A stretch of 64,000 nucleotides of DNA, from NCBI GenBank assembly GCA_016800925.1, contig JABCPU010000024.1, positions 186,001 to 250,000 of the forward strand, written 5' to 3'. The notes under the pieces were generated by a model. The model was not told where the DNA came from. It did not search any database and saw only the letters and a program-made list of their open reading frames with translations. Both the position numbers and the translations under genes were made by a program. Of this stretch, positions 54,370 through 64,000 are shown in pieces (the stretch's first letter is position 1; every line of letters begins with the position of its first letter). This stretch comes from Suillus spraguei. Taxonomy: Eukaryota; Basidiomycota; Agaricomycetes; Boletales; Suillaceae.

Positions 54370-56543
54370 ATGGCGGATGCAGAGACGTCCCGCCTGTGCG
54401 TTCAAATTGTGCGGTCACACTTTGGTCCGTTAACGGCGGTGAGTTTTCGTGCGGTTTTCACCAGCGCCAGAAGTTTATTCATACCTGGATGGTTTGTCAG
54501 AGTGTTTCATCTGCACTACTCACGCGGGGTAGACTTTCCCTTGCACAGCTCATTCGTTACACGATGATGAAGCCGCGCACAGTACGCGCAGCAATCTTGG
54601 TTCTGGTGCAACAGAATATTTTATGGCATTCCAATACCGAGGAGGAGGGCGAGATGCTGGAGTTCAATACGCTAGAGTGTCTTATGCGTATTAGATTTGG
54701 TCGCTTCGTGTGGCAGGCGGAGCAACTGTTTGGACCTTCTGTATGTACCCTGCTCTTTTTCTTTCTCCATATCAAGCTCAATTGACACTTGTGTATCAGG
54801 GTGCAGAGATTGTGCAGCTAATACTAGACCACGGAAAACTTCAGTCACCAGACATCATTGAACGATTGGCAATTCAAAACCCAAAAAGTGGGGAGATTTC
54901 TTCTAATCTGCGACCGTTTCTAATGGCACACCCAGATTCAAGCCTATACTCGCAAACATTGTACAAGCTTATATCCGGCGCATATCTTAAGCCATCCACA
55001 TTACTCTCCCATCACTCACCTAGGGACAAACGTATCAAATATGAAGCAGAAGAGAAAGCTAAAATAACAGGTTTTCCGACAGCGAAGGAATTACGAGAGG
55101 CCCAAGAAACGGCGGAGGCGCGGCTGAAACGTGAGGAGGAGGAAGCAGAGAGCGTGGGCTTGGTGAGTTGATACGCATATATTAATCCCGACATCCGTGA
55201 ACAAACGCAGAATCATAGAAGCGGAAGCCGAAAGATTTGATTAGCCATCGGCCGTCCAAGGTGAGCGAACTCCGGCAATTATTGTTTTCAGTGGTTATTA
55301 AACGACTCAGAAAAAAGCAACAGAAGAGGACATGGTTGATGTGAGTTCAACAATCAGCGTACGAGTCTACTGCTTCAATTCAAATATCTAGGATAGTGTC
55401 TACTTTCGGGTGAATTTTGACAAATTCAATACCTATATCCGTAACAAGGTCGGCCCTTCGAATGCCTATTTTCCGTTCTTGGCTTCATGCTGATAAGTCA
55501 GTTGCCAGCTCATCGAGATGGCTGCAGGAGAGCGTTTTAATCGAAGTGCTGCTGTTGTTATGCGAGCCGCGCTGCAAACGACTGGAGCCAGACAGAAGAG
55601 TGTATCCGATGCAAGATCAGGTGATATGAACTGTAACACGCGTTCTTCATGCAATTGCTTATGGTGCAATAGATCCTACATCAACCGCTGCGATTGCCAT
55701 GCTTATTTCCGATGATGACGACCTTTCGACTGGTCTTGTTGCGTCAACCAAAAAAGCGTCTAGTGCTTCACTAGTCAAGGATTATCTCGGTCTAATGTCC
55801 GCCGTAGACAATCCAACGCCAGCTGGTAAAGCGGCGTCGTTCATAAGTCTAATCGACAACAAAGTCTATGTGGAGTTTGAAATAGTTAGCAAACGCCTGC
55901 GAAGGCGCGTACTGGAAGCAGTGGCTCGGGAACGACACGGGGACGATGGCGTGAGGATAGTGCGTCTATTACTCGATATTGGAAAGATGGATGAGAAGCA
56001 GGTGCTTCCTTTTATCCTCATGTTTTTTTTTTCATAATGACATTTCTCTGGTACCAACAGATAGCGAAGGTGGCCATGATGCCAAACAACGTCGTCCGGC
56101 CACTTCTTGCGGCGCTGTCGTCTGACTTTTTGATTTCAACTCAAGAGGTACCTAGAAGCGCCGATCGTAACCCTACCCGGACATTTTATTTATGGTACTT
56201 GGTGTTTTTCATTTATCAGTATCATTGACATACTCCGATACCCAGGCACGTTGATCTTCACAAGGCATATTCTGCGCTGTTGGGACATTTGCACAAGACA
56301 CTGTATAACATAGGTATGCGGCGACAGGCAGAACAAGAAGAACCGACTGTGAAAGCAGTGCTGGCAAAGCGAGCACGGACGGATGTGGCTCAGGATGAAA
56401 ACTTATTGTCGCGGATGGAGCGAGACGTGCTTAAGGAGTGGGAGACGAAGCGGGAGAAGCTCACTGTACTGGAGATGAGGGTAGAAGAAGCCGTATTTAT
56501 TCTGAGGGATCTCGACAAGGCTGGAAGCCACGAGGACATTTAA
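54370..56543 (+). CDS. RPC82: RNA polymerase III subunit RPC82 (RPC3)
   Basis: RPC82 is a subunit of the polymerase III initiation subcomplex with C31 and C34, binding DNA through winged helices. From MADAETSRLCVQIVRSHFG at 54370 the protein has RGRLSLAQLIRYT and RTVRAAILVLVQQNILWH, the first winged helix. A second follows with AEIVQLILDHGKLQSPDIIE and LISGAYLKPS, then DKRIKYEAEEKAKI. The middle includes KRKPKDLISHRPSK, DDSVYFRVNFDKFNTYIRNK and AGERFNRSAAVVMRAAL. Later parts are KAASFISLIDNKVYVEFEIV, RRRVLEAVARERHGDDGVRI, and the C-terminal coiled coil MERDVLKEWETKREKLTVLE with RDLDKAGSHEDI. Some acceptors need care (for example aatcatag/AAG near 55217), but no frame break is required. Confidence 0.92.
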
Positions 56544-56889
56544 ATAGAAAATACTCCAGAAACCTATGTCATTGCGCAGTGACGGGCGGTTTTGAAAAGG
56601 CTTCATTAACAGTGCAGGGTCGCTCTTGCGAGTGAGATCTGGTATACAAGGTACCGTGCTGAAACTTTTCCTTCGACTTCAGCTATTTAGTTTTCATAAG
56701 ATTCTATAAGTGGCTTGAATGCAGTGACCTTGTTGGTAGTCCTCTGACGCTGTATGCCTCTAGTAACTGCATCGAACAAGTAAGCGATACACGTGATCTG
56801 GTGAGCATACGATGTGAGCATATGATGTCATTCAACTTGACAAGTTGAATGTTGTCACAATTCTGCAGCGCTGCTTGTCCCCTACTACC
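56544..56889. other. Intergenic region between RPC82 and the HEXXH gene
   Basis: 346 bases without an open frame worth reporting. Two near-repeats, gtgagcatacgatgt and gtgagcatatgatgt, lie at about 56799-56827. No RNA gene was seen. Confidence 0.4.
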
Positions 56890-58020
56890 ATGTCGCTATC
56901 AGACTGCAAAAGTGTTATTCTCACCACCGAAGGTAAAGATTTGCCTCTCAACCACGCATTTCGTGGCATTGTGGATAAGACAATGAATAACATCCTTCGT
57001 TGTGGAGTGCTTCTTAAACATCATGCAGGCAACACACTCCAGTCACCGTCTTTCGATGATCGGGATAGACGTGCCAGGGTTCGCGAAATTCGGCAATACC
57101 TCAAAAAATACCCCCCAACTATCAACCTGCTGTCACTCGAGCGAGATCTTCGTGCACAAGCGCAAACAGGCCCCACAAGCCATCGCGCCTACTGGAATTT
57201 CAGCAATCACCCAAATCGACAATCCAGTGTGTGTCATATCGAGGTTAATAAAGGGCTTGTCGATGCTTTAAATGAAAGCAAAGATAACGATGACATCTTT
57301 CGGTATATACTATAATATCCACTTTTTCACATTAGTATGCTAAGCGCAATTACCATCATTACCATCATTCACGAAATAGCCCATGTCATTCATGTTACAT
57401 TCACAAAGATGCCAACCCCTATCTGTACTGCTGGCCATCGCTCTATCCAACAAGCTTATACAAGGAGTAAGATATATGCTATGAGGGAAGCAGGTGATTC
57501 CGCAGAAAACATCATTTCTGGCAAGAAAGGAGAATTCTAGGCATCTTATGGAACACCGGGAGATTACAAAAGTATTGAGACATTGGAAATCTGGGGTGCA
57601 TATCAGAGGATGACCGTGGTGAGCACATTACATAATCATCATGATAGAGATGTACTAAAAATGTCCAGGACCGGGGACACCTACTCAGAAACAAGTCATA
57701 TGCGCTATTAATGGTAAGTATGTTTCAAGATACTGATAGTAATATATATTGAAATTAATTTCCCAGCGGCCGACCAAGTTCTGAATGACCTGATTGACGG
57801 AAAGTGGGATCCAGCTCTCACCTTTCCGGATCAAACACTCCCTCCACTCCAAGCTGGATCCAATCAGAGAGCGAGGAAAATTTCCCCATATCATATAGTG
57901 CAGGAGTTAGGCCCGAGTTCTTCTCACATCCAGACCAGATCTGAGACTCCTGAGATTCCTACACAATATCAAAAGGCAAGCGGTTCTGTCATGAAGGATG
58001 GGAAATATTATCGTATATGA
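56890..58020 (+). pseudogene. Disrupted HEXXH putative metallopeptidase-like gene
   Basis: Exon 1 (MSLSDCKSVILTTEGKDLPL) encodes a mostly helical N-terminus ending NKGLVDALNESKDNDDIFR. A 33-nt intron (57303-57335) joins it to MLSAITIITIIHEIAHVIHV, whose HEIAH is a zinc-binding HEXXH motif in a hydrophobic helix. Later parts read IYAMREAGDSAENI, ASYGTPGDYKSIETLEIWGA and, in another exon, PGTPTQKQVICAINAADQVL. The tail is DGKYYRI, with its stop at 58018-58020. An in-frame TAG at 57538-57540 separates the HEXXH half from the rest, and the joint near 57617-57668 cannot be made in frame by a standard intron. So the gene is broken or carries errors. Basidiomycetes have expanded families with this layout; function is unproven. 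Confidence 0.65.
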
Positions 58021-59735
58021 TGTGTTTCTTTCCTTCGTTTATTTTCATTATCTCGGTCGGCTCACGCATTAGCTTATTCGGACATTGAGCCTTCTGTGTA
58101 TGTTTCCCCCCCTAAATCCCGTTTATTGTTGTTAGTATTGTTTCGGTAACGGAGCTCAGCCGCACCAGCCCCAACACATCAGTGTAGAATTGAAATTTGC
58201 CGTAACATCAATGAAAGCACCACCAAGTTCGAAGAAGTTATCGCTCGTGGACATCTCGTTCTCTGAACAGATTGAGGACGGCAAGCGCCTTCTCCGTCTC
58301 AGTGGAGGGAATGACAAACTGAGGCGGCAGGGTGACCATTTTCATTTCACACAGATATCCAGAAGGCCCGGTGCATGGCAAAGAGCTTTATTGAAGTGTC
58401 TGCTCTCGAAGCTTGGCGAATAGACCCTTCAGTCTCCTGCTCTACGTAGCTGCAGCAAGGAACAAGTATGCGACCCCTTCTACGGTCTGCAGGCGTGTCT
58501 CGAGCTCAGGAATACCATACGAGACACCATTCTCGATGATGACAACATCGCCGGTGCACCAGCCGCCCTCGACGAAGCTGGAAGACGTAAGTAACGTGCA
58601 AAGACCGGTTCGCAATTTGGAACTTACCACTCTCTCTATCGGGACGCAGAGTAACGCAGTCTGCGGGTCGACGACGCGCATCTTACAACGTCACCCGATA
58701 TTAAGGAACTCCGAGTCGTGAGTAGGCTCGGTTGTGAAGACATCCATAGGATTGTAAATACATTCGGTGCTGTAGAAAATCCATCGGCTTATAGTTTAAT
58801 GAGCGGCCTTGCCAAGTTTCTGTCATTCCAAACCGCTGATGATTAAGTAAGCAACAACAACGATGAAATGTGAAACGCGACACACAATGTTCGCTAGGGA
58901 AGCTTTTGAATTTCTGAAGTACTCATCTCGTATACCTACTAGAAGCTGCGGCTCGAGGGCCTGGCTCAGACTTGCAGATACCTCGAGCCGGACCTTGAGC
59001 CCTTATAGGCCGTCCTCAAGGCTCGGCTCGGCCCACGGTCTGAAGCCGGGCTATGCACATCACTAGTGCTGGAGGAAGGTGTAGCCGTCAAGCCCCACGT
59101 AATTCGCAGAGGAAACTACGAGATAACCAGGAGTCCAAAAACTGTCCCACCGCATGCAAGAATAGACATTGGGAAATTAATGTCTTTGATCAACTTTGAA
59201 AGATTGGAAGGGATGCTCACTGGCTGGGTATCTTTTCCCAGCGTAGACGACATCGTGCGGCAAGAAATTGGTGAGACTGTAGCAAGGTTCAGGTTTGTTG
59301 TAAAATAACTTCTCTGAAAGGGCGCTACTGATGAGTCCACAGGTTCGAGCGGAGCGGTGGGCAGAGGATTGTAAGATTTTGGTTGACCATTATCCTGCAC
59401 ACCAGGTGAAGGCAGCTCCAGGCTTGGTGCATGCCGAGAGTAGCTTCAACATCGCGATAACTTGAATGTAGCGATCAAGGTAATTCGATGGTGCTGAGGA
59501 ATATTGAGTGATGGACCGCAGTTGAATGGCACATCTGAGTTCTTATGGCAGGGGATGAGGTCCACAACGCCGAGCACTGCATCTGGATAATTTCCGCATC
59601 ACAATGCTGGGAATGCCTGATAAATGACTTGTTAACAAAAGTCAAGCTTCAAGCCCCCAGAAGACCAGGGAGTGACAAAGGTGACTGTGACACTGGTACA
59701 GCAAGTGACGCTTCGACATTAATTCCTTCGCTCAC
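58021..59735. other. 1.7 kb intergenic region with a possible orphan exon pair
   Basis: No complete gene is supported. Open frames at 58190-58423 (plus) and 58442-58681 (minus) have no known motif. A frame open from 59066 (no ATG) ends PSVDDIVRQEIGETVARF. Across a clean 50-nt intron (59293-59342) it could continue FERSGGQRIVRFWL to a stop at 59407-59409, so part of an old gene may survive. A GC-rich patch at about 58945-59050 is described separately. Confidence 0.4.
58945..59050. repeat. GC-rich patch with repeated gctcgag/ggctcgg words
   Basis: Within about 100 bases the words ggctcgagg, ctcgagccgg, ccttgagccc, aaggctcggctcggcc and gaagccgggc occur. Several are reverse complements of each other, so the patch can fold back on itself. 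Its composition differs sharply from the AT-rich surroundings. It could be part of a dispersed repeat; its extent is uncertain. Confidence 0.4.
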
Positions 59736-60819
59736 ATGTCCACCGTGGTTCCAAAAACTGTAATCCCAATGATTGAAACTATGCGTATTTACAGGGAGGG
59801 GATTGACATCATCCCTCCTCACCCAGGTAGCGATTGGACTCGATTCGTCTGCATCTCGGATACCCATTCTCGCACCTTTCGCATACCCACCGGTGACGTT
59901 CTGCTGCATGCTGGTGACCTGAGTAGCTGGGGTAGCCTTTCGCAATTATTTATCACAGTCGAATGGTTGAAATCATTGGATCACCCCATGAAAATGTGAG
60001 CTGGCAGTTGTATTACTTCGACGATATTTCAGGCGCATCACGCTAATTTGCAACGGGCCAAGCATGGTCGCAGGCAATCATGACGTACGTCTTAAGCTAG
60101 TATCGTGATATCCTCCAGATTTCAGACCAGACTTCTATAGCTTTGTCTTGACGAGAACTGGGCTCTACCAATTTATGGTCTCCCACCAGAAGCGAGTATG
60201 GATTCCTCTAAGCATCAGTTGAGCTAACCAGAGAAACGATATCAGGAGGTCCAGCAAGCACGGACCTATGTACGGAGTCAAACGGCAGCAGGACTGCATT
60301 ACATTGAACATGAACCTTTTCGATTCATGTTATCTTCGGGGCGCGAATGGAAGGTCTATGGCTCACCGGTGAGCATCTGTCGCTCCTGTACAGCCCGTAC
60401 CTCACTGTGGAACTGATATACATGCGAGGCCGCTCCAGTATATGCTCGAGGATCATTTCAGTACGAGACTACAGACGAGGCACGAGGTATGGTTTGAGGC
60501 GAGATCAATGCTTGCGGGTCATAACTATTCTCTAGTGATTTATAACCGTATACCCAAAGATACGGATATCCTGATCACGCATACGCCTCCTTTCATGACT
60601 CTGGACAGAACAAGTAAGGGAAAGCACGCTGGATGCCATGTTCTGTCAAATAAATTGGCAGAACTGTGGAACTGCCGGCTGCATGTCTTTGGCCATATCC
60701 ATGAATGTGCTGGAGCGCAAATCAACACCAATGACCCATTCAGACTAGTCGATAGGGTGTCCGTGAATGCAGCCATGGCCGTGACAAAGAGAGCGATCGT
60801 TGTAGACCTACTGAACTAA
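59736..60819 (+). CDS. Calcineurin-like metallophosphoesterase
   Basis: This belongs to the class of small metallophosphoesterases similar to MPPED1/MPPED2. The start MSTVVPKTVIPMIETMRIYR at 59736 is followed by RFVCISDTHSRTF (metal-binding DxH), GDVLLHAGDLSSWGS (GDxxHAGD), VAGNHDLCLDENW (GNHD) and YGSPAAPVYARGSF. Then come DTDILITHTPPF (THTPP) and HVFGHIHECAG (GHxH), and the end is NAAMAVTKRAIVVDLLN. All five metal-ligand motifs of the family are present. One intron at 59996-60032 is only 37 nt long, and four others are of normal size. The physiological substrate is not predictable. Confidence 0.9.
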
Positions 60820-60888
60820 TGAAACACCCTGCATTACGGATATCATATACACTTAGTATACATAGGATAGGCATAAGAATCGTACATG

Positions 60889-61923
60889 TCAAACAGTCAC
60901 CTTGCTCTTCCTCGCTATCTTGATACCTAACTTGTTCTTCAAATCTGATTTTGGCTTCTTCGCTGGTGGTGCACCGAGGGATTTAGCATCCAGCACCACT
61001 CGTGTCGATTCTGGAAGGAGACTGCGTAAGTCAGGCTCGACATCGTCGGCTTTCCGTTTGATAGTGACTAGTTGTGGCGAGGTGGCTTCTATGGGTGAAT
61101 CTCCAGAACTGTCCACCGCCGCAGAAGAGCCGTCCGGGAGTGTGGGCATTGACACCTTCGAAAACACTTCCCTCACCAGCTTCTCATCCTCTTCTTCTGC
61201 TAGTCTTCGTTCCCTTTCTTCTTCCGTTTCCTCCTCCACAGTCATCCGAGAAACCAGATCAGACGCTTGCCCCACACGTTCATTCCGAGCGTTTCGTGCC
61301 CGGATGTCCTGAAGGGCATCTAGGATATCCATCTCCCGTTTTGCGTCGACAGTGCGGTTCTCTAGCGCTTTCATAGGATTGTTCTCCTCTTCCTCTAGTC
61401 TAGCAAGACGGTCCTCCTCTTCGACAACTTTCTCTTCTCTCCAAGGTTCAAAGTTTCTCGATGCACCATGCTCTGCGGAATAATCGGTGTTCTTGGGGTC
61501 AGTCTTGAAGGTAATCTCAGCGGAACATAATGTACTAGGATGGCTCTCAGCAAACACCAACATATGTAAACGACGCAATGACGCACCACTTAATATAAAA
61601 CCGGAATATCTTAATTCCATAATAATCCTCCCCATCCACCGTTTCCTTGCGAGCATTGAACTTCTTGCCCTTGTAGATGTATTCTCCGCATGTATTACAT
61701 CGCCTATGTCCATAGTAAGATACGGATTATAATACAGAAAAAGCTAATGCTTACATGGAGAATGGGGCCATAAGACGAACGACCTGTTGCGAGTTCTTTG
61801 GACCTCTCCTTCGAGGGATCAAGGACGGGTCAAAATCAGGGGGGAAGTACTTGTTCAACACTGACACAAAAATCAGCTCACGACTTGACTTAAGGCTGAG
61901 TTCCTACCTTTACGTTCAGACAT
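60889..61923 (-). CDS. YJU2: Splicing factor YJU2/CWC16 family (CCDC94)
   Basis: Yju2 joins the spliceosome at the catalytic stage and helps branching. The first exons (MSERK from 61923, then [15 protein letters not shown] and RLMAPFSM) are followed by the zinc-binding part. That part has [16 protein letters not shown], where the intron must be spliced within the codon after AAG TG to keep the Cys pair. Then comes [20 protein letters not shown], the family signature. The rest is charged coiled coil ([36 protein letters not shown]). A lysine-rich C-terminus with [20 protein letters not shown] ends at 60889. The helical and basic tail fits YJU2 rather than the CCDC130 paralogue, although that distinction is only moderate. 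Confidence 0.9.
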
Positions 61924-62101
61924 TGTGGTGAATTAAAAGAGTGTTAGGCTTGTTGCGTTAACCTTGTGTTGTGGACGATGGCAAGTAGAGACCACTTGAT
62001 TACCTAACAAGAAATTTCCCGCCTTTAGCGCGCGCTCCCCTCCTTGCTCACCTGCAGCGTCGTCCGCCAGTTCATTCTGTCAATTGCCGTTCACGACCAC
62101 C
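61924..62101. promoter_or_regulatory. Divergent promoter region between YJU2 and SPT16
   Basis: 178 bases separate the opposed start codons. A gcgcgctcccctcc segment at about 62029-62042 is GC-rich. No specific site is claimed. Confidence 0.4.
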
Positions 62102-64000
62102 ATGCAGGTCCAGTTAAATAAACAGCTAATCAGTTCTCGTCTAAAAAATGTCTATGATGGTTGGAGGGTACGCTTCCAGCCTTCGATGCAGGTTGAATCG
62201 TTAATGAACGTTGTGTCATTCTAGAATGCCAGTCAAAATGACGAGTATGGCTCCATATCAGATGCAGAAGCCCTCCTATTGTTGTCAGGGGATCCTGCTG
62301 GAGAAGATGAACCTGTGAGGAAAGGTACTGCCTTTCAGGTGAGCTTCGCCAGAACTTCATGAATCACGTCTCTGTTGTGTGGCTTACGCGCCAATTCGTG
62401 TAGACTTGGTTGCTTGGTTATGAATTTCCCTCCACCTTGCTCCTCTTCCAGAAGGACAAGCTACTGATATTATGCTCGGCTAGCAAAGGTATGTATCGTG
62501 TCGTCTGATGCATGATGATCTGACATTTCCAACACGACACGTGGGTTTGCAGCCAAGTTCTTGAACCAAATAAAAGAAGGGAATCCTCCTGTTCCAGTCG
62601 AGATACTTGTGCAAGCAAAGGCAAAGGAACCACCTAGCAACGCACTGCCAAAATTCGTGGAGGCTTACACATCTTTCAAACGCGTCGGTAGCTTGGTGAA
62701 GGAAGTGTGCACGGGGAAGTTGATGACGGAGTGGGAGCAGGGCGTCTCAAAAGCTGATAACAAACCTGAGTTGGTCGATATGGCTCCTGCATTGTCTGCA
62801 TTCATGGCTGTCAAGGATGAAGAGGAAATGGTGTGTTCACGCGTTACATCCAGGTGGTTAACGGTCTTCTAATGCACAGTGCAGAAATGCATCCGTACGG
62901 CGGCCAATCTTACTTCCACCTTGCTCGTTCATCATATCGTGTTAAAACTGGAGATGATATTGGACAAGGAAGCTAAGATAACTCATGAACAGTTTGCCAC
63001 TCAGATAGAGGCGCGACTTGGCTCGGGTGAAGGTGAAGTTGCCAAAGGACCTGATATGAAGGTGTGGAGTAAAGGGCGGGGCCTCAATGATGTACGTCAC
63101 GCCTTTACACGTTCGTCTATACATCTCATGGGTCATTCCAGGTTGATTGGGCATCGACGGAGTTTTGCTACTCTCCTATCATTCAGTCGCGTTCAACAGC
63201 TACCGGTTATGATTTGCGATCAACTGCGGAGTCATCCTCGGACACCATCGCACACAAAGGTGTCTTCTTAATTGCTGTTGGTATGCGATACAAGGGTTAC
63301 TGTGCCAATCTTGGGCGGAGTATTATTGTTGACCCTTCGAAGGTCAGTGTGGGCGATATCCTTTTTGCACTGGTCTCATTCGGCCTCGCAGGAGCAAGAA
63401 GCCATCTACAACTTACTGTTATCGATGCAGACCGAGATGCTGAGAGAAATCAAGGATGGCGTCAGTGCACGTGAAGTATATCAACGGGCATTGGACATTG
63501 TAAAAAAGGAAAAACCAGAGCTTGAGAAGAACTTTGTCAAGAATGCTGGGTTTGGAGTGAGTAATCTTCTATTAAACAAGTGCCCATAAGTCTTAAACTC
63601 GTTCAGACCGGGGTGGAGTTTCGTGATTCTGCATATCTGCTTTCTTCTAAAAACTCCAAGCACCTGAAGACGGATATGGTTTTAAACTTGTCTCTTGGCT
63701 TCTCCGACTTGTTAGATGACAACGGCAAGAAGTATGCATCACTCCTTTAGTCTACGGCAGTCCCGTTCATGCTTGCATTTCAGATACGCCCTCCATATAG
63801 TCGACACTATCCGCGTCGGCGCTGACAGATCAACTCTTTTGACCGAAGGTGCCAAATCCACCAAAGACACGCTCTTCTTCCTAAATCCCGAAAACGAAAT
63901 TGAGGTGGAAGACGACAGGCCGTCCAAACCAAGTAAGAAGGCTCCTGTGAAGCCTTTGGTAAACGGTTCCCCCGTCAAGAACAAGACTGTTGGTGGCAAA
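62102..64000 (+). CDS. SPT16: FACT complex subunit Spt16 (N-terminal part, cut by right edge)
   Basis: Spt16 is the large subunit of FACT, the histone chaperone that reorganises nucleosomes during transcription and replication. From MQVQLNKQLISSRLKNVYDG at 62102 the aminopeptidase-like N-terminal domain follows: ALLLLSGDPAGEDEP and TWLLGYEFPSTLLLF. Next are KFVEAYTSFKRVGSLVKEVC and AANLTSTLLVHHIVLKLE, then FCYSPIIQS. The region GYDLRSTAESSSDTIAHKGV and MRYKGYCANLGRSIIVDP is a non-catalytic pita-bread fold; the metal ligands of real peptidases are absent. EAIYNLLLSMQTEMLREIKD, GVEFRDSAYLLSSKNS, MVLNLSLGFSDLLDDNGKKY and FFLNPENEIEVEDDRPSK reach the edge. All joints seen keep frame. Confidence 0.95.

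Noticed and set aside
1..64000. CRISPR arrays, bacterial operons, plasmid or phage features
   Set aside because: No regularly spaced direct repeats of the CRISPR kind, no ribosome-binding-site-led gene strings; spliced eukaryotic genes throughout.

Overview
The window is nuclear DNA of a filamentous basidiomycete, probably an Agaricomycete. This rests on densely intron-split genes (GT-AG introns mostly 45 to 65 nt, with CTNAY-type branch points), a CCG-type fungal tetraspanin, F-box/leucine-rich paralogues, the tail of a secreted polyporopepsin-like aspartic protease, and protein sequences that read as typical fungal housekeeping genes. No prokaryotic, plasmid or intact viral features were seen. 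Gene models below were spliced by eye from reading frame and splice sites.

Layout, left to right. 1-5.1 kb: an Ede1/Eps15-like endocytic scaffold (minus, cut by the left edge) diverges from a UBE2C/Ubc11 ubiquitin-conjugating enzyme. 5.1-7.1 kb: gene-poor. 7.1-18.9 kb: an RRM plus R3H RNA-binding protein, mitochondrial endonuclease G (NUC1), mitochondrial ribosomal protein mL46 diverging from V-ATPase subunit H, a 2 kb gene-free stretch, and NOP14. 18.9-22.3 kb: a repeat island with inverted repeats, a duplicated block, short tandem repeats and a tandem array of tRNA-Leu(CAA)-like units, followed by a genuine tRNA-Gly(GCC). 22.5-28.6 kb: TRAPPC13, a dead aspartic-protease tail, mitochondrial uS10m diverging from Mago nashi, and an F-box gene fragment. 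28.7-38.6 kb: YME2 (minus) diverging from an FG nucleoporin of the Nup1/Nup153 type, then gamma-tubulin. 38.8-44.7 kb: MBF1, two tandem F-box paralogues (the first damaged) and the 25S rRNA methyltransferase BMT2. 45-52 kb: a tetraspanin, MET8 with a hydrophobic tail, a small membrane protein and a large acidic protein of unknown role. 52.8-56.5 kb: ATP synthase subunit h (ATP14) head to head with its inhibitor IF1 (INH1), then RNA polymerase III subunit RPC82. 56.9-64 kb: a damaged HEXXH protein gene, a metallophosphoesterase, the splicing factor YJU2/CWC16, and the histone chaperone SPT16, cut by the right edge.

Most genes are housekeeping, and many sit in divergent pairs separated by only 145-310 bp. 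The pair with the clearest functional link is ATP14/INH1. MAGO, YJU2 and the nucleoporin are all mRNA-maturation or export functions, but they are not adjacent, so no operon-like logic is claimed.

The less ordinary content is the tRNA-Leu-like array, a 6-nt microexon with an apparent GC donor in MAGO, introns of 33 and 37 nt, a putative tail anchor on MET8, a one-residue insertion beside the catalytic cysteine of the UBE2C homologue, and a tandem duplication that carried the end of BMT2 with an F-box gene. Several otherwise conserved genes each need a single missing base at or beside a short homopolymer, which suggests residual sequencing indels. I found no convincing new multi-gene system.
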